Shown: one piece after another, positions 17,448-25,251 of the stretch
Numbering within the stretch: position 1 is the stretch's first letter
Layout: every line of letters starts with the position of its first letter
Assembly (NCBI GenBank): GCA_965262705.1
Contig: OZ253556.1
Coordinates: 558,001-622,000, forward strand
Direction of reading: 5' to 3'
Source of the DNA: UJ101 sp965262705
GTDB lineage: Bacteria; Bacteroidota; Bacteroidia; Flavobacteriales; UJ101
DNA: 64,000 bases
The notes under the pieces: generated by a model
What the model saw: the letters and a program-made list of their open reading frames with translations, nothing else
Told to the model about the DNA's origin: nothing
Databases searched by the model: none
Program-made: the position numbers and the translations under genes

Positions 17448-18434
17448 TCAACTGCAAGTCAGAGAAGCTAATAAATTGCACCCTCTAATATCAGAATAGT
17501 CAAACCGCCCAAGAATTTCATATTGATTTTCGGCTTGTTTTCTTCCTAAATCATCCGTAGCAATAAAGGATATGGAATGATAATTAGCAAGGTCAATAAT
17601 GTTTATTCCTCCGGTTTTATTTTCTTTCATATAGGAAAAAGGGTCTTCTGTGTTTCGGATAAGTATTTTCATCCATGGGGGGCACTGAAAAATGCCGTTT
17701 CCTTGGGAGTAGGCTTGCGTTAAGAGTTCAGTCATGCCATACTCGGAGTGAATCATTTTTACACCAAATCCTTTTTTTAATCGCTGGTGAAGTTCTGCGC
17801 GAACCATTTCATTGCGCCGCCCTTTCATCCCACCCGTTTCCATGACGATTAAGGAGGGAAAGTCAATGGAAAAGCGCTCGACAAAAGCTAATAATGCAAA
17901 ACTGACCCCGATGAGCAGCACCTTTTTATTCTGGATCTTTAACCGATGGAGAACGTTATAGAGGTCTTCTAAATTATTCAAATAGAAATTACTTTCCTCA
18001 TGTTTAGAGCGATGAATCCAGTTTTCTACCATAAAAATTAGAGAAGACCCTTTTCGTTCTAAGTAAGAGGGCAGCAAAGCCAAAATAACGTATTCCTCTG
18101 TTTTGTTGTAAAACTGCTTAAAAGTTTTAGCGTAACTTTCCTTATAGAAAGACAGGTCAGCAACGTAATGCTTACTTTGCATATTTCCTGTGGTGCCGGT
18201 GCTCGTAAAAATAATTTCCGGCTTTTGATTATCGCTGATGATTCTCTCGGTTTTAAAAAATTGTATGGGGAGAAAGGGAATTTTTTCTAAGGCGTTAATT
18301 GTGTGGATATTAATAGAGAGCAATTTAATATAACGTTTATACACCGGATTTTTCCCGGCTTGATGGCGAAAAATATCAAGCGCCAACTGCTTAAATTCCG
18401 CCTGAGTTCTTAAATTAAATATTTTTTCTTTCAA
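17448..18434 (-). CDS. LuxE-like acyl-protein synthetase/reductase family protein
   Basis: A 328-residue protein of the LuxE family (acyl-protein synthetase, ANL-like adenylating fold), which activates fatty acids with ATP. The adenylate-forming motif appears as FTSTGTTGNMQSKH (about 76-89). Other landmarks are LPSYLERKGSSL and HSEYGMTELLTQAYS, where an ANL-type core motif is expected. Bacteroidota carry such genes outside lux operons, and the role is unknown. The last residues (LLASLTCS) are encoded by a copy of the dispersed ctgcaagtcagmgaagcta repeat, so the natural C-terminus has probably been replaced. The element copy at 18459 lies 24 bp upstream of the start. Confidence 0.85.
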   Translation of the reverse strand: MKEKIFNLRTQAEFKQLALDIFRHQAGKNPVYKRYIKLLSINIHTINALEKIPFLPIQFFKTERIISDNQKPEIIFTSTGTTGNMQSKHYVADLSFYKESYAKTFKQFYNKTEEYVILALLPSYLERKGSSLIFMVENWIHRSKHEESNFYLNNLEDLYNVLHRLKIQNKKVLLIGVSFALLAFVERFSIDFPSLIVMETGGMKGRRNEMVRAELHQRLKKGFGVKMIHSEYGMTELLTQAYSQGNGIFQCPPWMKILIRNTEDPFSYMKENKTGGINIIDLANYHSISFIATDDLGRKQAENQYEILGRFDYSDIRGCNLLASLTCS

Positions 18435-18458
18435 ATCGCGTTCTATTTCTTATAATTT

Positions 18459-18690
18459 GAGACCGTTGCAAAAATCACTTTTGCAAAAAAATGCTTGTAT
18501 TGAGTTTGCCGAAATGCAACGCCCGATAAAAATTAAACACCTGAGCAACCTTTGGGTTGTGAGGATTTAACTCTCGGTGCTGAGCTTGTCGAGGCTTTGA
18601 GATGGTTGCTGAGCACAGCCGAAGTAAGGAAGCAGTTTGAAGTTAAATTCTTCTGGGTTCATATTTTTTTATGTATTCTGCAACGGTCTC
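18459..18690 (-). mobile_element. GAGACC element, copy 5 (232 bp), duplication AATTT
   Basis: Reverse-oriented long form with exact AATTT flanks at 18454-18458 and 18691-18695. It contains the GTGCTGAGCTTGTCGAGGC and TTGCTGAGCACAGCCGAAG modules. It lies between the start of the LuxE-like gene and the stop codon of scoB, the scoB stop beginning right after the duplicated site. Confidence 0.93.
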
Positions 18691-18695
18691 AATTT

Positions 18696-19349
18696 TTATA
18701 CGTTCATTTCAGGGATTTCACCTTCTACAATGAGTTTCCCTTCGGTTGCCTGCAAAATATCCTCAACAGATATGCCCGGTGCTCTTTCTAATAGCCTGAA
18801 GCCCGGTGCAGTAATTTCGATTACGGCAAGGTTGGTTACAATTTTTTTTACAGAGTTCACCCCTGTTAAAGGCAATGTACAACGTTTCAATAATTTAGAT
18901 TCTCCTTTTTTATTCGTATGCATCATAGCAACGATAATGTTTTCAGCAGAGGCTACTAAGTCCATAGCTCCCCCCATGCCTTTTACCATTTTTCCGGGAA
19001 TTTTCCAGTTGGCAATATCTCCGTTTTCGGCTACTTCCATAGCGCCGAGGATGGTTAAATCTACATGCTGACCGCGAATCATCGCAAAACTCATTTCCGA
19101 GTCAAAAAAAGAGGCCCCCTTCAAAGTCGTAATCGTTTGTTTCCCTGCATTAATAAGGTCTGCATCTTCTTCTCCGTCTAAAGGGAAAGGGCCCATTCCC
19201 AGCACGCCGTTTTCACTTTGGAACTCTATGTTCATTCCCTTAGGGATATGATTGGCAACCAATGTAGGGATGCCTATGCCAAGGTTAACGAAGAAACCGT
19301 CTTCTAACTCTTGAGCAATACGTTGTGCAATTTGATTTTTATTTAACAT
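18696..19349 (-). CDS. scoB: 3-oxoacid CoA-transferase subunit B
   Basis: Beta subunit of succinyl-CoA:3-ketoacid CoA-transferase, which moves CoA between succinyl-CoA and acetoacetate in ketone-body or short-chain acid use. The 217 residues show NLGIGIPTLVANHIP near the N-terminus, the active-site region SENGVLGMGPFP (about 45-56; the Glu of SENG carries the CoA ester in the family) and GGAMDLVASAENIIVAM. Length is normal. It pairs with scoA at 19589-20290. The two would usually be a few bases apart, but a 185-bp element now separates them. Confidence 0.95.
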   Translation of the reverse strand: MLNKNQIAQRIAQELEDGFFVNLGIGIPTLVANHIPKGMNIEFQSENGVLGMGPFPLDGEEDADLINAGKQTITTLKGASFFDSEMSFAMIRGQHVDLTILGAMEVAENGDIANWKIPGKMVKGMGGAMDLVASAENIIVAMMHTNKKGESKLLKRCTLPLTGVNSVKKIVTNLAVIEITAPGFRLLERAPGISVEDILQATEGKLIVEGEIPEMNV

Positions 19350-19374
19350 CGTATGGGTATATTTTTTATGTTAA

Positions 19375-19559
19375 GAGACCGTTGCAAAAAGCACGCTAAC
19401 AAAAAAATGCAACGCCCGCGAACTGCAAGTCAGCGAAGCTAAAAATTAAATACCAGAACAACCTAATGGTTGTGAATATTTTAATTTTTTGAGAAAGAAG
19501 CAGTTTGAAGTTAGATGCTTTCTTTTTCATATTTTTTTGATTTATTCTGCAACGGTCTC
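19375..19559 (-). mobile_element. GAGACC element, copy 6 (185 bp), between scoA and scoB
   Basis: Reverse-oriented, from GAGACCGTTGCAAAAAGC to ATTCTGCAACGGTCTC, flanked by GTTAA and ATTAA (4 of 5 match). It carries an extra GCGAACTGCAAGTCAGCGAAGCT module not in the 164-bp form. It splits the scoA-scoB operon. Confidence 0.9.
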
Positions 19560-19588
19560 ATTAATTAAACGAAATGAATCATATTACT

Positions 19589-20290
19589 TCAAACACGTTG
19601 TCGCACAGTTCTTTTTTCGATTCTTTTTTCAAATTTTTCTCCTTGAAAAATCCGCTGAACGAAAATTCCCGGGATATGGATTTGATTAGGATCGAGCGCT
19701 CCGGCGGGTAATAACTCCTCCACTTCGGCAACGGTTACCGTAGCAGCGCCACACATTACCGTATTAAAATTTCTGGCAGTCCCTTTAAAAATTAAATTTC
19801 CAGCCGCATCTCCTTTCCACGCTTTCACAAAGCTAAAATCCGCTTCAAATGCTTTTTCCATTATATACATTTTTCCGTTAAACTCACGAATTTCTTTTCC
19901 TTCAGCTATTTCCGTACCATAGCCGGCCGGTGTATAAAAAGCAGGAATTCCAGCCCGGGCTGCTCTGCATTTTTCAGCTAAAGACCCCTGCGGAAGCAAT
20001 AGAACCTCTAATTCTCCGGAGAGCATTTGGCGCTCAAATTCATCATTTTCTCCTACATAAGAAGAAATCATTTTCTTTATTTGATGTTTTTGAAGCAAAA
20101 GCCCCAATCCAAAATTGTCCACCCCGGCATTATTTGAGATACACGTTATGTTTCTTACGCTTAGACGGACAAGCTCAGCAATGCTGTTTTCCGGAATCCC
20201 ACAAAGACCAAACCCCCCAAGCATAAAAGTCATGCCATCGCTTACTCCTTCAAGTGCTTCCTGAACGTTATTTGCTTTTCTGCTAATCAT
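19589..20290 (-). CDS. scoA: 3-oxoacid CoA-transferase subunit A
   Basis: Alpha subunit of the CoA-transferase completed by scoB. The 233 residues include the CoA-binding glycine motif FMLGGFGLCGIPE (about 22-34), ISNNAGVDNFGLGLLL (about 50-65) and ILPxGALxPxQIHxPGIFV near the C-terminus (LLPAGALDPNQIHIPGIFV). Length matches the family. It is the promoter-proximal gene of the pair; transcription must cross an element copy to reach scoB. Confidence 0.95.
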   Translation of the reverse strand: MISRKANNVQEALEGVSDGMTFMLGGFGLCGIPENSIAELVRLSVRNITCISNNAGVDNFGLGLLLQKHQIKKMISSYVGENDEFERQMLSGELEVLLLPQGSLAEKCRAARAGIPAFYTPAGYGTEIAEGKEIREFNGKMYIMEKAFEADFSFVKAWKGDAAGNLIFKGTARNFNTVMCGAATVTVAEVEELLPAGALDPNQIHIPGIFVQRIFQGEKFEKRIEKRTVRQRV

Positions 20291-20332
20291 AAATAAAGTG
20301 ATTTTAAAAGGCTAAGTTAAGCATTTTATTGA

Positions 20333-20537
20333 TATCGTTGAAGAATAAATCAAAAAAATATGAAAAAGAAAGCATTTAACTTCAAACTGCTTTCTTACTT
20401 CGGCTACGCTCAGCAACCACCTGTCAAAGTATGAACTACCGTGAATTAAAATCATCACAACCATTAGGTTGCGCGGGTATTTAATTTTTAGCTTCGCTGA
20501 CTTGCAGTTGTTAAATTGCTTTTTGCAAAGTTCTAAA
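20333..20537 (+). mobile_element. Decayed GAGACC element
   Basis: Recognisable body (atgaaaaagaaagcatttaa, TTCGGCTACGCTCAGCAACC, hairpin CAACC-ATTA-GGTTG) with badly eroded ends (gatatcgttgaagaa and ttttgcaaagttcta). It fills the gap between scoA and the ClC gene. No gene is seen there. Confidence 0.65.
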
Positions 20538-20608
20538 TATATAACAAAAAAATAAATTCCTCCTTTATTAAAAGGTTTATTATTAATTTAGCGTCAAAAA
20601 TTCTTATT

Positions 20609-22408
20609 TTGATGCGGTTTTCAAAAAAGGTATCCCTTTGGCGGCGTTTTATTATTTGGCGTTATAAAAATATTTCCGGAAAACAATTTTTATATCTTCT
20701 ATCCATTATTATTGGGCTTATCTCCGGGATGGTTTCTGTCGGATTAAAATGGTTTGTGCATGTTATTACCAAGTTGTTAGATAATGATTTGATTAGCTTT
20801 TATCATCACGATTATTTTTTTCTGTTTCCTATTATCGGATTGCTTATCGTTTATCTTATAAAGCATCATTTTATTAAAAAAAACATCGAAGACGGCGTAC
20901 CTGTTGCTCTCTACGCACTGGGACGGCGAAAAGGGATCGTTGAAAAATTCCACACTTTTGCTTCTTTTATTTTAGCCCCTATTACCGTTGGCTTTGGTGG
21001 TTCAACTGGTTTAGAAGCACCAGCGGTAGTTACCTCATCTGCTATTAGCTCAAACGTTGCCCAATGGTTTAGGATGGATGAAAAAACCCGAAAATTACTG
21101 TTGGTTTGTGGCGCGGCGGCTTCTTTATCTGCCATCTTTAAAGCACCGTTAGCCGCGATTGTTTTTGCAACAGAAGTTTTTAGTTTAAATTTAACATTAT
21201 CTTCCTTATTGCCTTTACTAACCTCATCTATCTCGGCTATTATTACCCGTCTGTTCTTTAGTGATGAAAAATCTTACCTCATAAACTTTCATCTTACCGA
21301 AAGAGCTTTCCAGCTTAATGCACTGCCTTATTATCTACTACTCGCGCTTACTACCGCCTTTGTTTCTGTTTATTTTGTAAGGGCATTTTATTGCACTAAA
21401 GACTTGGCGAGAAAAATTAAATCCCCTATTTTACATACCCTCATCGGGGGAGCTGCACTTGGCTTAATTATCTACTTCATTCCTTCATTGTATGGCGAAG
21501 GTTTTGAAACGATAAATACGTTAATTAGCAATCAAAAGCCTGAATTAATAGGTATTAGCTCTTTGCAGGAAATAGTCCATTTAGATCAATGGAAATTTAT
21601 AGGGCTGTTATTTTTAGTGGTTTTAATAAAGCCTATAGCTACTTCAATTACACTACATTCGGGAGGAATTGGCGGAATTTTTGGACCAACTATTTTTATA
21701 GGGACTTTTACCGGTAATTTTTTTGGGCATTTATTAAACAAAATAGGAATTGATGTACCGGTTAGCAACTTTACTTTACTAGGGGCATGTGGTCTTATGG
21801 CAGGCGTTTTACACGCGCCTTTAACTGCCATATTTCTGATTGCCGAGATTACAGGTGGATATAATTTATTTATTCCGCTGATGATTATTTCTGCTATATC
21901 CTTTGGAATAAATCGTTATTTTAATTCCTATTCTATTTATACAAAAGAACTAGCAGCAAAAGGTGATTTAATAACACATAATAAAAACAAGGCTATTCTT
22001 TCCGCTCTGGAAGTAAAACGTACTATTGAAAATAATTTTATTCCTGTTTTACCTGAAATGTCATTGGGCAATATGCTGAAAAAAGCGGTGATTCATTCTT
22101 GTCGAAATATATTTCCTGTAATCGATCATAATAATCAGTTTTTAGGGATTGTTTTACTAGATGATATTCGCCCGGTAATGTTTGAGCAGTCTATTTATGA
22201 TAAAATGACAGTAAGTGATTTTATGCAAAAAGCACCCGAAGTGATCTTTTTAGGAGAGGACTCGGCAGAGGAGATTATGAACAAATTTGAACAAAGTAAA
22301 GCCTGGAACCTACCCGTAGTAGAAAATGAACGTTATGTGGGATTTATATCACGCTCCAAACTTTTAACCATTTATCGAGAGTATTTAGTAGATCATTTTG
22401 ATAACTAG
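20609..22408 (+). CDS. ClC-family chloride channel/antiporter with CBS domains
   Basis: A 599-residue inner-membrane protein. The N-terminal two thirds is a ClC transport core with multiple hydrophobic segments. The signature loops are visible: GFGGSTGLEAPAV (about 127-139, corresponding to the GxEGP region) and GGIGGIFGPTIFIG (about 350-363). The C-terminal 150 residues form a pair of CBS-like domains (FIPVLPEMSLGNML..., DFMQKAPEVIFLGED...), which commonly bind adenine nucleotides. It may be a Cl-/H+ antiporter or a channel; sequence alone does not decide. The start at 20609 is the first ATG before the basic N-terminus. The stop codon TAG is shared with the start of repeat debris (TAGAGACC). 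Confidence 0.95.
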   Translation: MMRFSKKVSLWRRFIIWRYKNISGKQFLYLLSIIIGLISGMVSVGLKWFVHVITKLLDNDLISFYHHDYFFLFPIIGLLIVYLIKHHFIKKNIEDGVPVALYALGRRKGIVEKFHTFASFILAPITVGFGGSTGLEAPAVVTSSAISSNVAQWFRMDEKTRKLLLVCGAAASLSAIFKAPLAAIVFATEVFSLNLTLSSLLPLLTSSISAIITRLFFSDEKSYLINFHLTERAFQLNALPYYLLLALTTAFVSVYFVRAFYCTKDLARKIKSPILHTLIGGAALGLIIYFIPSLYGEGFETINTLISNQKPELIGISSLQEIVHLDQWKFIGLLFLVVLIKPIATSITLHSGGIGGIFGPTIFIGTFTGNFFGHLLNKIGIDVPVSNFTLLGACGLMAGVLHAPLTAIFLIAEITGGYNLFIPLMIISAISFGINRYFNSYSIYTKELAAKGDLITHNKNKAILSALEVKRTIENNFIPVLPEMSLGNMLKKAVIHSCRNIFPVIDHNNQFLGIVLLDDIRPVMFEQSIYDKMTVSDFMQKAPEVIFLGEDSAEEIMNKFEQSKAWNLPVVENERYVGFISRSKLLTIYREYLVDHFDN

Positions 22409-22560
22409 AGACCTTTGCACAAAGCATTTTATTCCCTTACGCTGAATTGAAGTCGCTAAGGTGTTTTTTAATAAATAGAGATTTTTTCAAAAAGCACTTT
22501 AGCAAAAAAATACGACGCTCAAGAAACTGAACTGAACTACAAGTCATAAAAGATAAAAGT
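22409..22560. mobile_element. Decayed GAGACC element debris
   Basis: GAGACCTTTGCACAAAGCATT at the start, a second GAGATTTTTTCAAAAAGC near 22478, CGACGCTCAAG, ACTACAAGTCA and a final AAAGTCTC at about 22555-22562. The fragments are in the order of the reversed element but much is lost. No gene is seen. Confidence 0.5.
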
Positions 22561-22595
22561 CTCAAAGATTTAACATTATTAAAAAATACTATTTT

Positions 22596-22623
22596 TTTGT
22601 TTAAAATATAATATATACATTTG
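22596..22623 (+). promoter_or_regulatory. Promoter of the sulfur-assimilation leader
   Basis: TTTG at 22596-22599 and TACATTTG at 22616-22623 (TAnnTTTG) with a 16-nt spacer. A transcript starting near 22630 would include the Cys-rich leader peptide and the terminator before the DUF2061 gene. Confidence 0.6.
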
Positions 22624-22702
22624 TCCTCAAGAATCAAACTTCTACATTAGCATGACTTCTGAAAATAAATACAATTTGAATATCTTCTTTGCTATAAACA
22701 CA

Positions 22703-22750
22703 ATGTGTCTGTGTTGTCTTAAAACGACAATATGTTGTACTTATAGTTGA
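22703..22750 (+). CDS. Cysteine-rich leader peptide (15 aa)
   Basis: A short open frame, ATG at 22703 to TGA at 22748-22750, encodes MCLCCLKTTICCTYS. Five of 15 residues are Cys, in the groups C-CC and CC. It lies about 70-80 nt downstream of a promoter and 29 nt upstream of an intrinsic terminator that precedes a sulfite-reductase operon. The arrangement matches a transcription-attenuation leader responding to charged tRNA-Cys. TTGTC (22714-22718) and GACAA (22726-22730) can form a small hairpin over the Cys codons, and GTACTTA (22737-22743) is complementary to TAAGTAC (22798-22804) in the terminator's 3' arm, so an alternative fold exists. Function is inferred from position and codon content. 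Confidence 0.65.
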   Translation: MCLCCLKTTICCTYS

Positions 22751-22779
22751 GATAAAAAATAATCCTATTGATATTTCAT

Positions 22780-22817
22780 CATCCGGTACTAACATTGTAA
22801 GTACCGGATTTTTTTAT
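22780..22817 (+). terminator. Intrinsic terminator/attenuator before the sulfur operon
   Basis: ATCCGGTACT (22780-22789) and AGTACCGGAT (22800-22809) form a perfect 10-bp GC-containing stem with a 10-nt loop, followed by a run of T (22809-22815). It is 69 nt before the DUF2061 start codon and downstream of the leader peptide. It could also end read-through from the ClC gene, but that lies about 370 bp upstream with a promoter in between. Confidence 0.8.
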
Positions 22818-22886
22818 TATAAAAAGATTCATCGCGTAATATATTTCCAATTTTATTTAATAATATTATAAAAAATTACATTAAAA

Positions 22887-23144
22887 ATGTTGTTAAAGCT
22901 AATAATAAATAAAAATAAGTTAAAAAATTTTAAGCAAGATACCACTTCCGAATCTCCTCTCAGAAGTGTTATAAAATCTTTTACATGGCGAGCTGTTGGC
23001 ACATTAGACACTATTACTATTTCGTATATAGTAACGGGTAAGGGTACATACGCCCTAACCATTGGCAGTTTTGAATTTTTTACAAAAATAATTCTTTACT
23101 TTTTACATGAAAGAGTATGGAACAAAATAAAATGGGAAAAATAA
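22887..23144 (+). CDS. DUF2061 membrane protein
   Basis: An 85-residue protein of the DUF2061 family with the typical SVIKSFTWRAVGTLDTITISYIVTGKG (about 31-57) opening and two hydrophobic segments, ending in FFTKIILYFLHERVWNKI. In Bacteroidota this family often sits in sulfate-assimilation operons, as here, directly upstream of a sulfite reductase. Biochemical role is not established; a membrane function in sulfur-anion handling is a context guess. It overlaps the next gene by 28 bp if that gene starts at 23117, or 13 bp if at 23132. Confidence 0.88.
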   Translation: MLLKLIINKNKLKNFKQDTTSESPLRSVIKSFTWRAVGTLDTITISYIVTGKGTYALTIGSFEFFTKIILYFLHERVWNKIKWEK

Positions 23145-25242
23145 TAGAAAAAATGAAAAGTTTTAGATCTGAAATAGAAAATCCGGTAGTTGAAAAAGAA
23201 ATCATCGAACTGGAGCGTAAAATACGACTTTTTAAAGAAGGTAAAATGGACGATAGCCGTTTTAAAACGCTTCGATTAGCGAGAGGAATCTACGGACAGC
23301 GGCAACCCGGTGTACAGATGATTCGTATAAAAATCCCTTTCGGTAAATTCTCCTCTAAACAATTACGAACACTTGCTAATGTATCGGATGAGTACTCAAG
23401 GGGAAGGCTGCATATTACCACCCGGCAGGATATTCAGATTCACTATGTGAGTATTGACCGAACCCCTCAATTATGGGAAGAACTAGAAAAAAGTGATATT
23501 ACTTTAAGAGAGGCCTGTGGCAATGTAGTACGCAACATTACAGCATCCGAAACTGCCGGTGTTGATATTAACGAGCCTTTTGATGTATCTCCTCATGCAC
23601 ATGCGGTGTTCAAATACCTTTTACGCAACCCGATTTGTCAGGAAATGGGGCGAAAAGTTAAAATTGCTTTCTCTGTTTCAGAAGAAGACAGTGCACTTAG
23701 TTTTGTACATGACTTGGGTTTCATAGCCAAAGAAAGAGAAGGGAAACGAGGATTCAAAGTGATGTTAGGCGGTGGCATAGGTGCACAGCCTCACCACGCA
23801 CAGCTTGCTTATGATTTTCTACCGGAAGATAAAATCATTCCTTTTATAGAAAGTGTTTTAAGGGTATTTGACCACTATGGCGAGCGTGCCAAAAGGATGA
23901 AAGCAAGAATGAAGTTTTTAGTAAAAGAACTAGGACTTGAAAAATTTATGACCTTAGTTGAAAAACAAACTCTTGCCTTACCCTATCGTTCTATCCCATT
24001 AATTATAAGGAATTTGAAAATATTTCCTTACCGAAAATTCAGCCAACAGAAGTTTATATAAAAGATGAAAAACACTTTGAAAACTGGAAGAAAAACAGTA
24101 TTATTCCTCAAAAACAAAAAGGGCTGTTTGCCATAGGCATAAAAGTTGTACTCGGAGATTTTTATACCCCCCAGGCACGAAAGTTAGCGGATATTATTGA
24201 AAAATATGGCCGCGATGAGGGTCGTTTTACAATTAATCAAAATATTTTAATTCGTAATATTAAAAAAGAATATATCCCTGAAGTTTATCAGGCGCTGCAT
24301 GATATAGGATTTGCTGAAATTGGTTATAATACCACTGTAAATATTGCCGCCTGCCCTGGAACAGACACCTGTAACTTAGGTATTGCAAGCAGCACGGGAA
24401 TAACACGAGAATTACAAAAGGTAATAACAGAAGAATACCCTCATTATCAATATAATAAAGAAATAGATATTAAAATAAGCGGCTGTATGAACGCTTGTGC
24501 TCAACACAGTATGGCGAGCATTGGTTTTCAGGGAATGAGTATTAAATCAGGGAATTGGGTTGCACCTGCGTTACAAATTTTACTGGGAGGAGGAAAATTA
24601 GGTGATGGTAAAGGGCGTTTTGCCGATAAAGTGATTAAAATTCCAAGCAAGCGAGGTCCGCAGGCACTCCGGGAAATTCTAAATGATTATGAAAATCATA
24701 AGACCCCGCACGAAAATTTTCTGAGCTATTATGATCGGCAGGGAAAGATTTATTTTTTCGATTTACTAAAACCACTTGCTCAAACCGATAACTTGACACA
24801 AGAGGATCTTATAGATTGGGGGCATAAAGAAGCCTATATAAAGGCGATCGGCATAGGCGAATGTGCTGCAGTTATTATTGATTTAGTGAGCACTTTATTA
24901 TTCGAAAGCGAAGAAAAAATAGGCTTTGCCCAAGAAAACATAGAAATCAAAAACTGGGCAGATAGTATTTACCATTCCTACACCGCACTAATCAACATTG
25001 CAAAAGCATTGTTAATCGCTGAAAATCAAAAAACGAATCGTTATAATCTGATTGTCAAACAATTTGATGAAATTTTTGTTAAGACAAAGAAAATAAGCTT
25101 AGATACTTCTTTTGCAGCGTTAGTTTATCAAATCAAAGATCATCCTCCTTCGGAAAACTTGGCAAAGAAATATTTATCAAATGTTCAGTCATTCTATAAA
25201 AAAGCCGATAAATATCGTTCAAAACAAATAAGCGAAAAATGA
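23117..25242 (+). pseudogene. Sulfite/nitrite reductase hemoprotein with HEPN-like tail, frameshifted
   Basis: Siroheme-[4Fe-4S] reductase of the sulfite/nitrite reductase family, catalysing six-electron reduction (sulfite to sulfide here, by context). The N-terminal part has GRLHITTRQDIQIHYV (siroheme-binding Arg region). The C-terminal part carries both cluster cysteine pairs: ACPGTDTCNLG and SGCMNACAQHS. The final about 130 residues (DSIYHSYTALINIAKALLI) look like the HEPN-type tail of flavobacterial homologues. The frame breaks near 23985-24000: YRSIPLI continues in the wrong frame to 24061, while the -1/+2 frame reads YPINYKEFENISLPKIQPTE and onward. One missing base explains it. The total would be about 708 codons. 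It is either a genuine lesion or a base-call error; gene start is 23117 or 23132. Confidence 0.85.
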
Positions 25243-25251
25243 AACAAAATA

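Noticed and set aside
22679..22820. SAM or other riboswitch upstream of the sulfur genes
   Set aside because: I could not identify any conserved riboswitch core; the simple hairpin plus T run and the Cys codons explain the region better.
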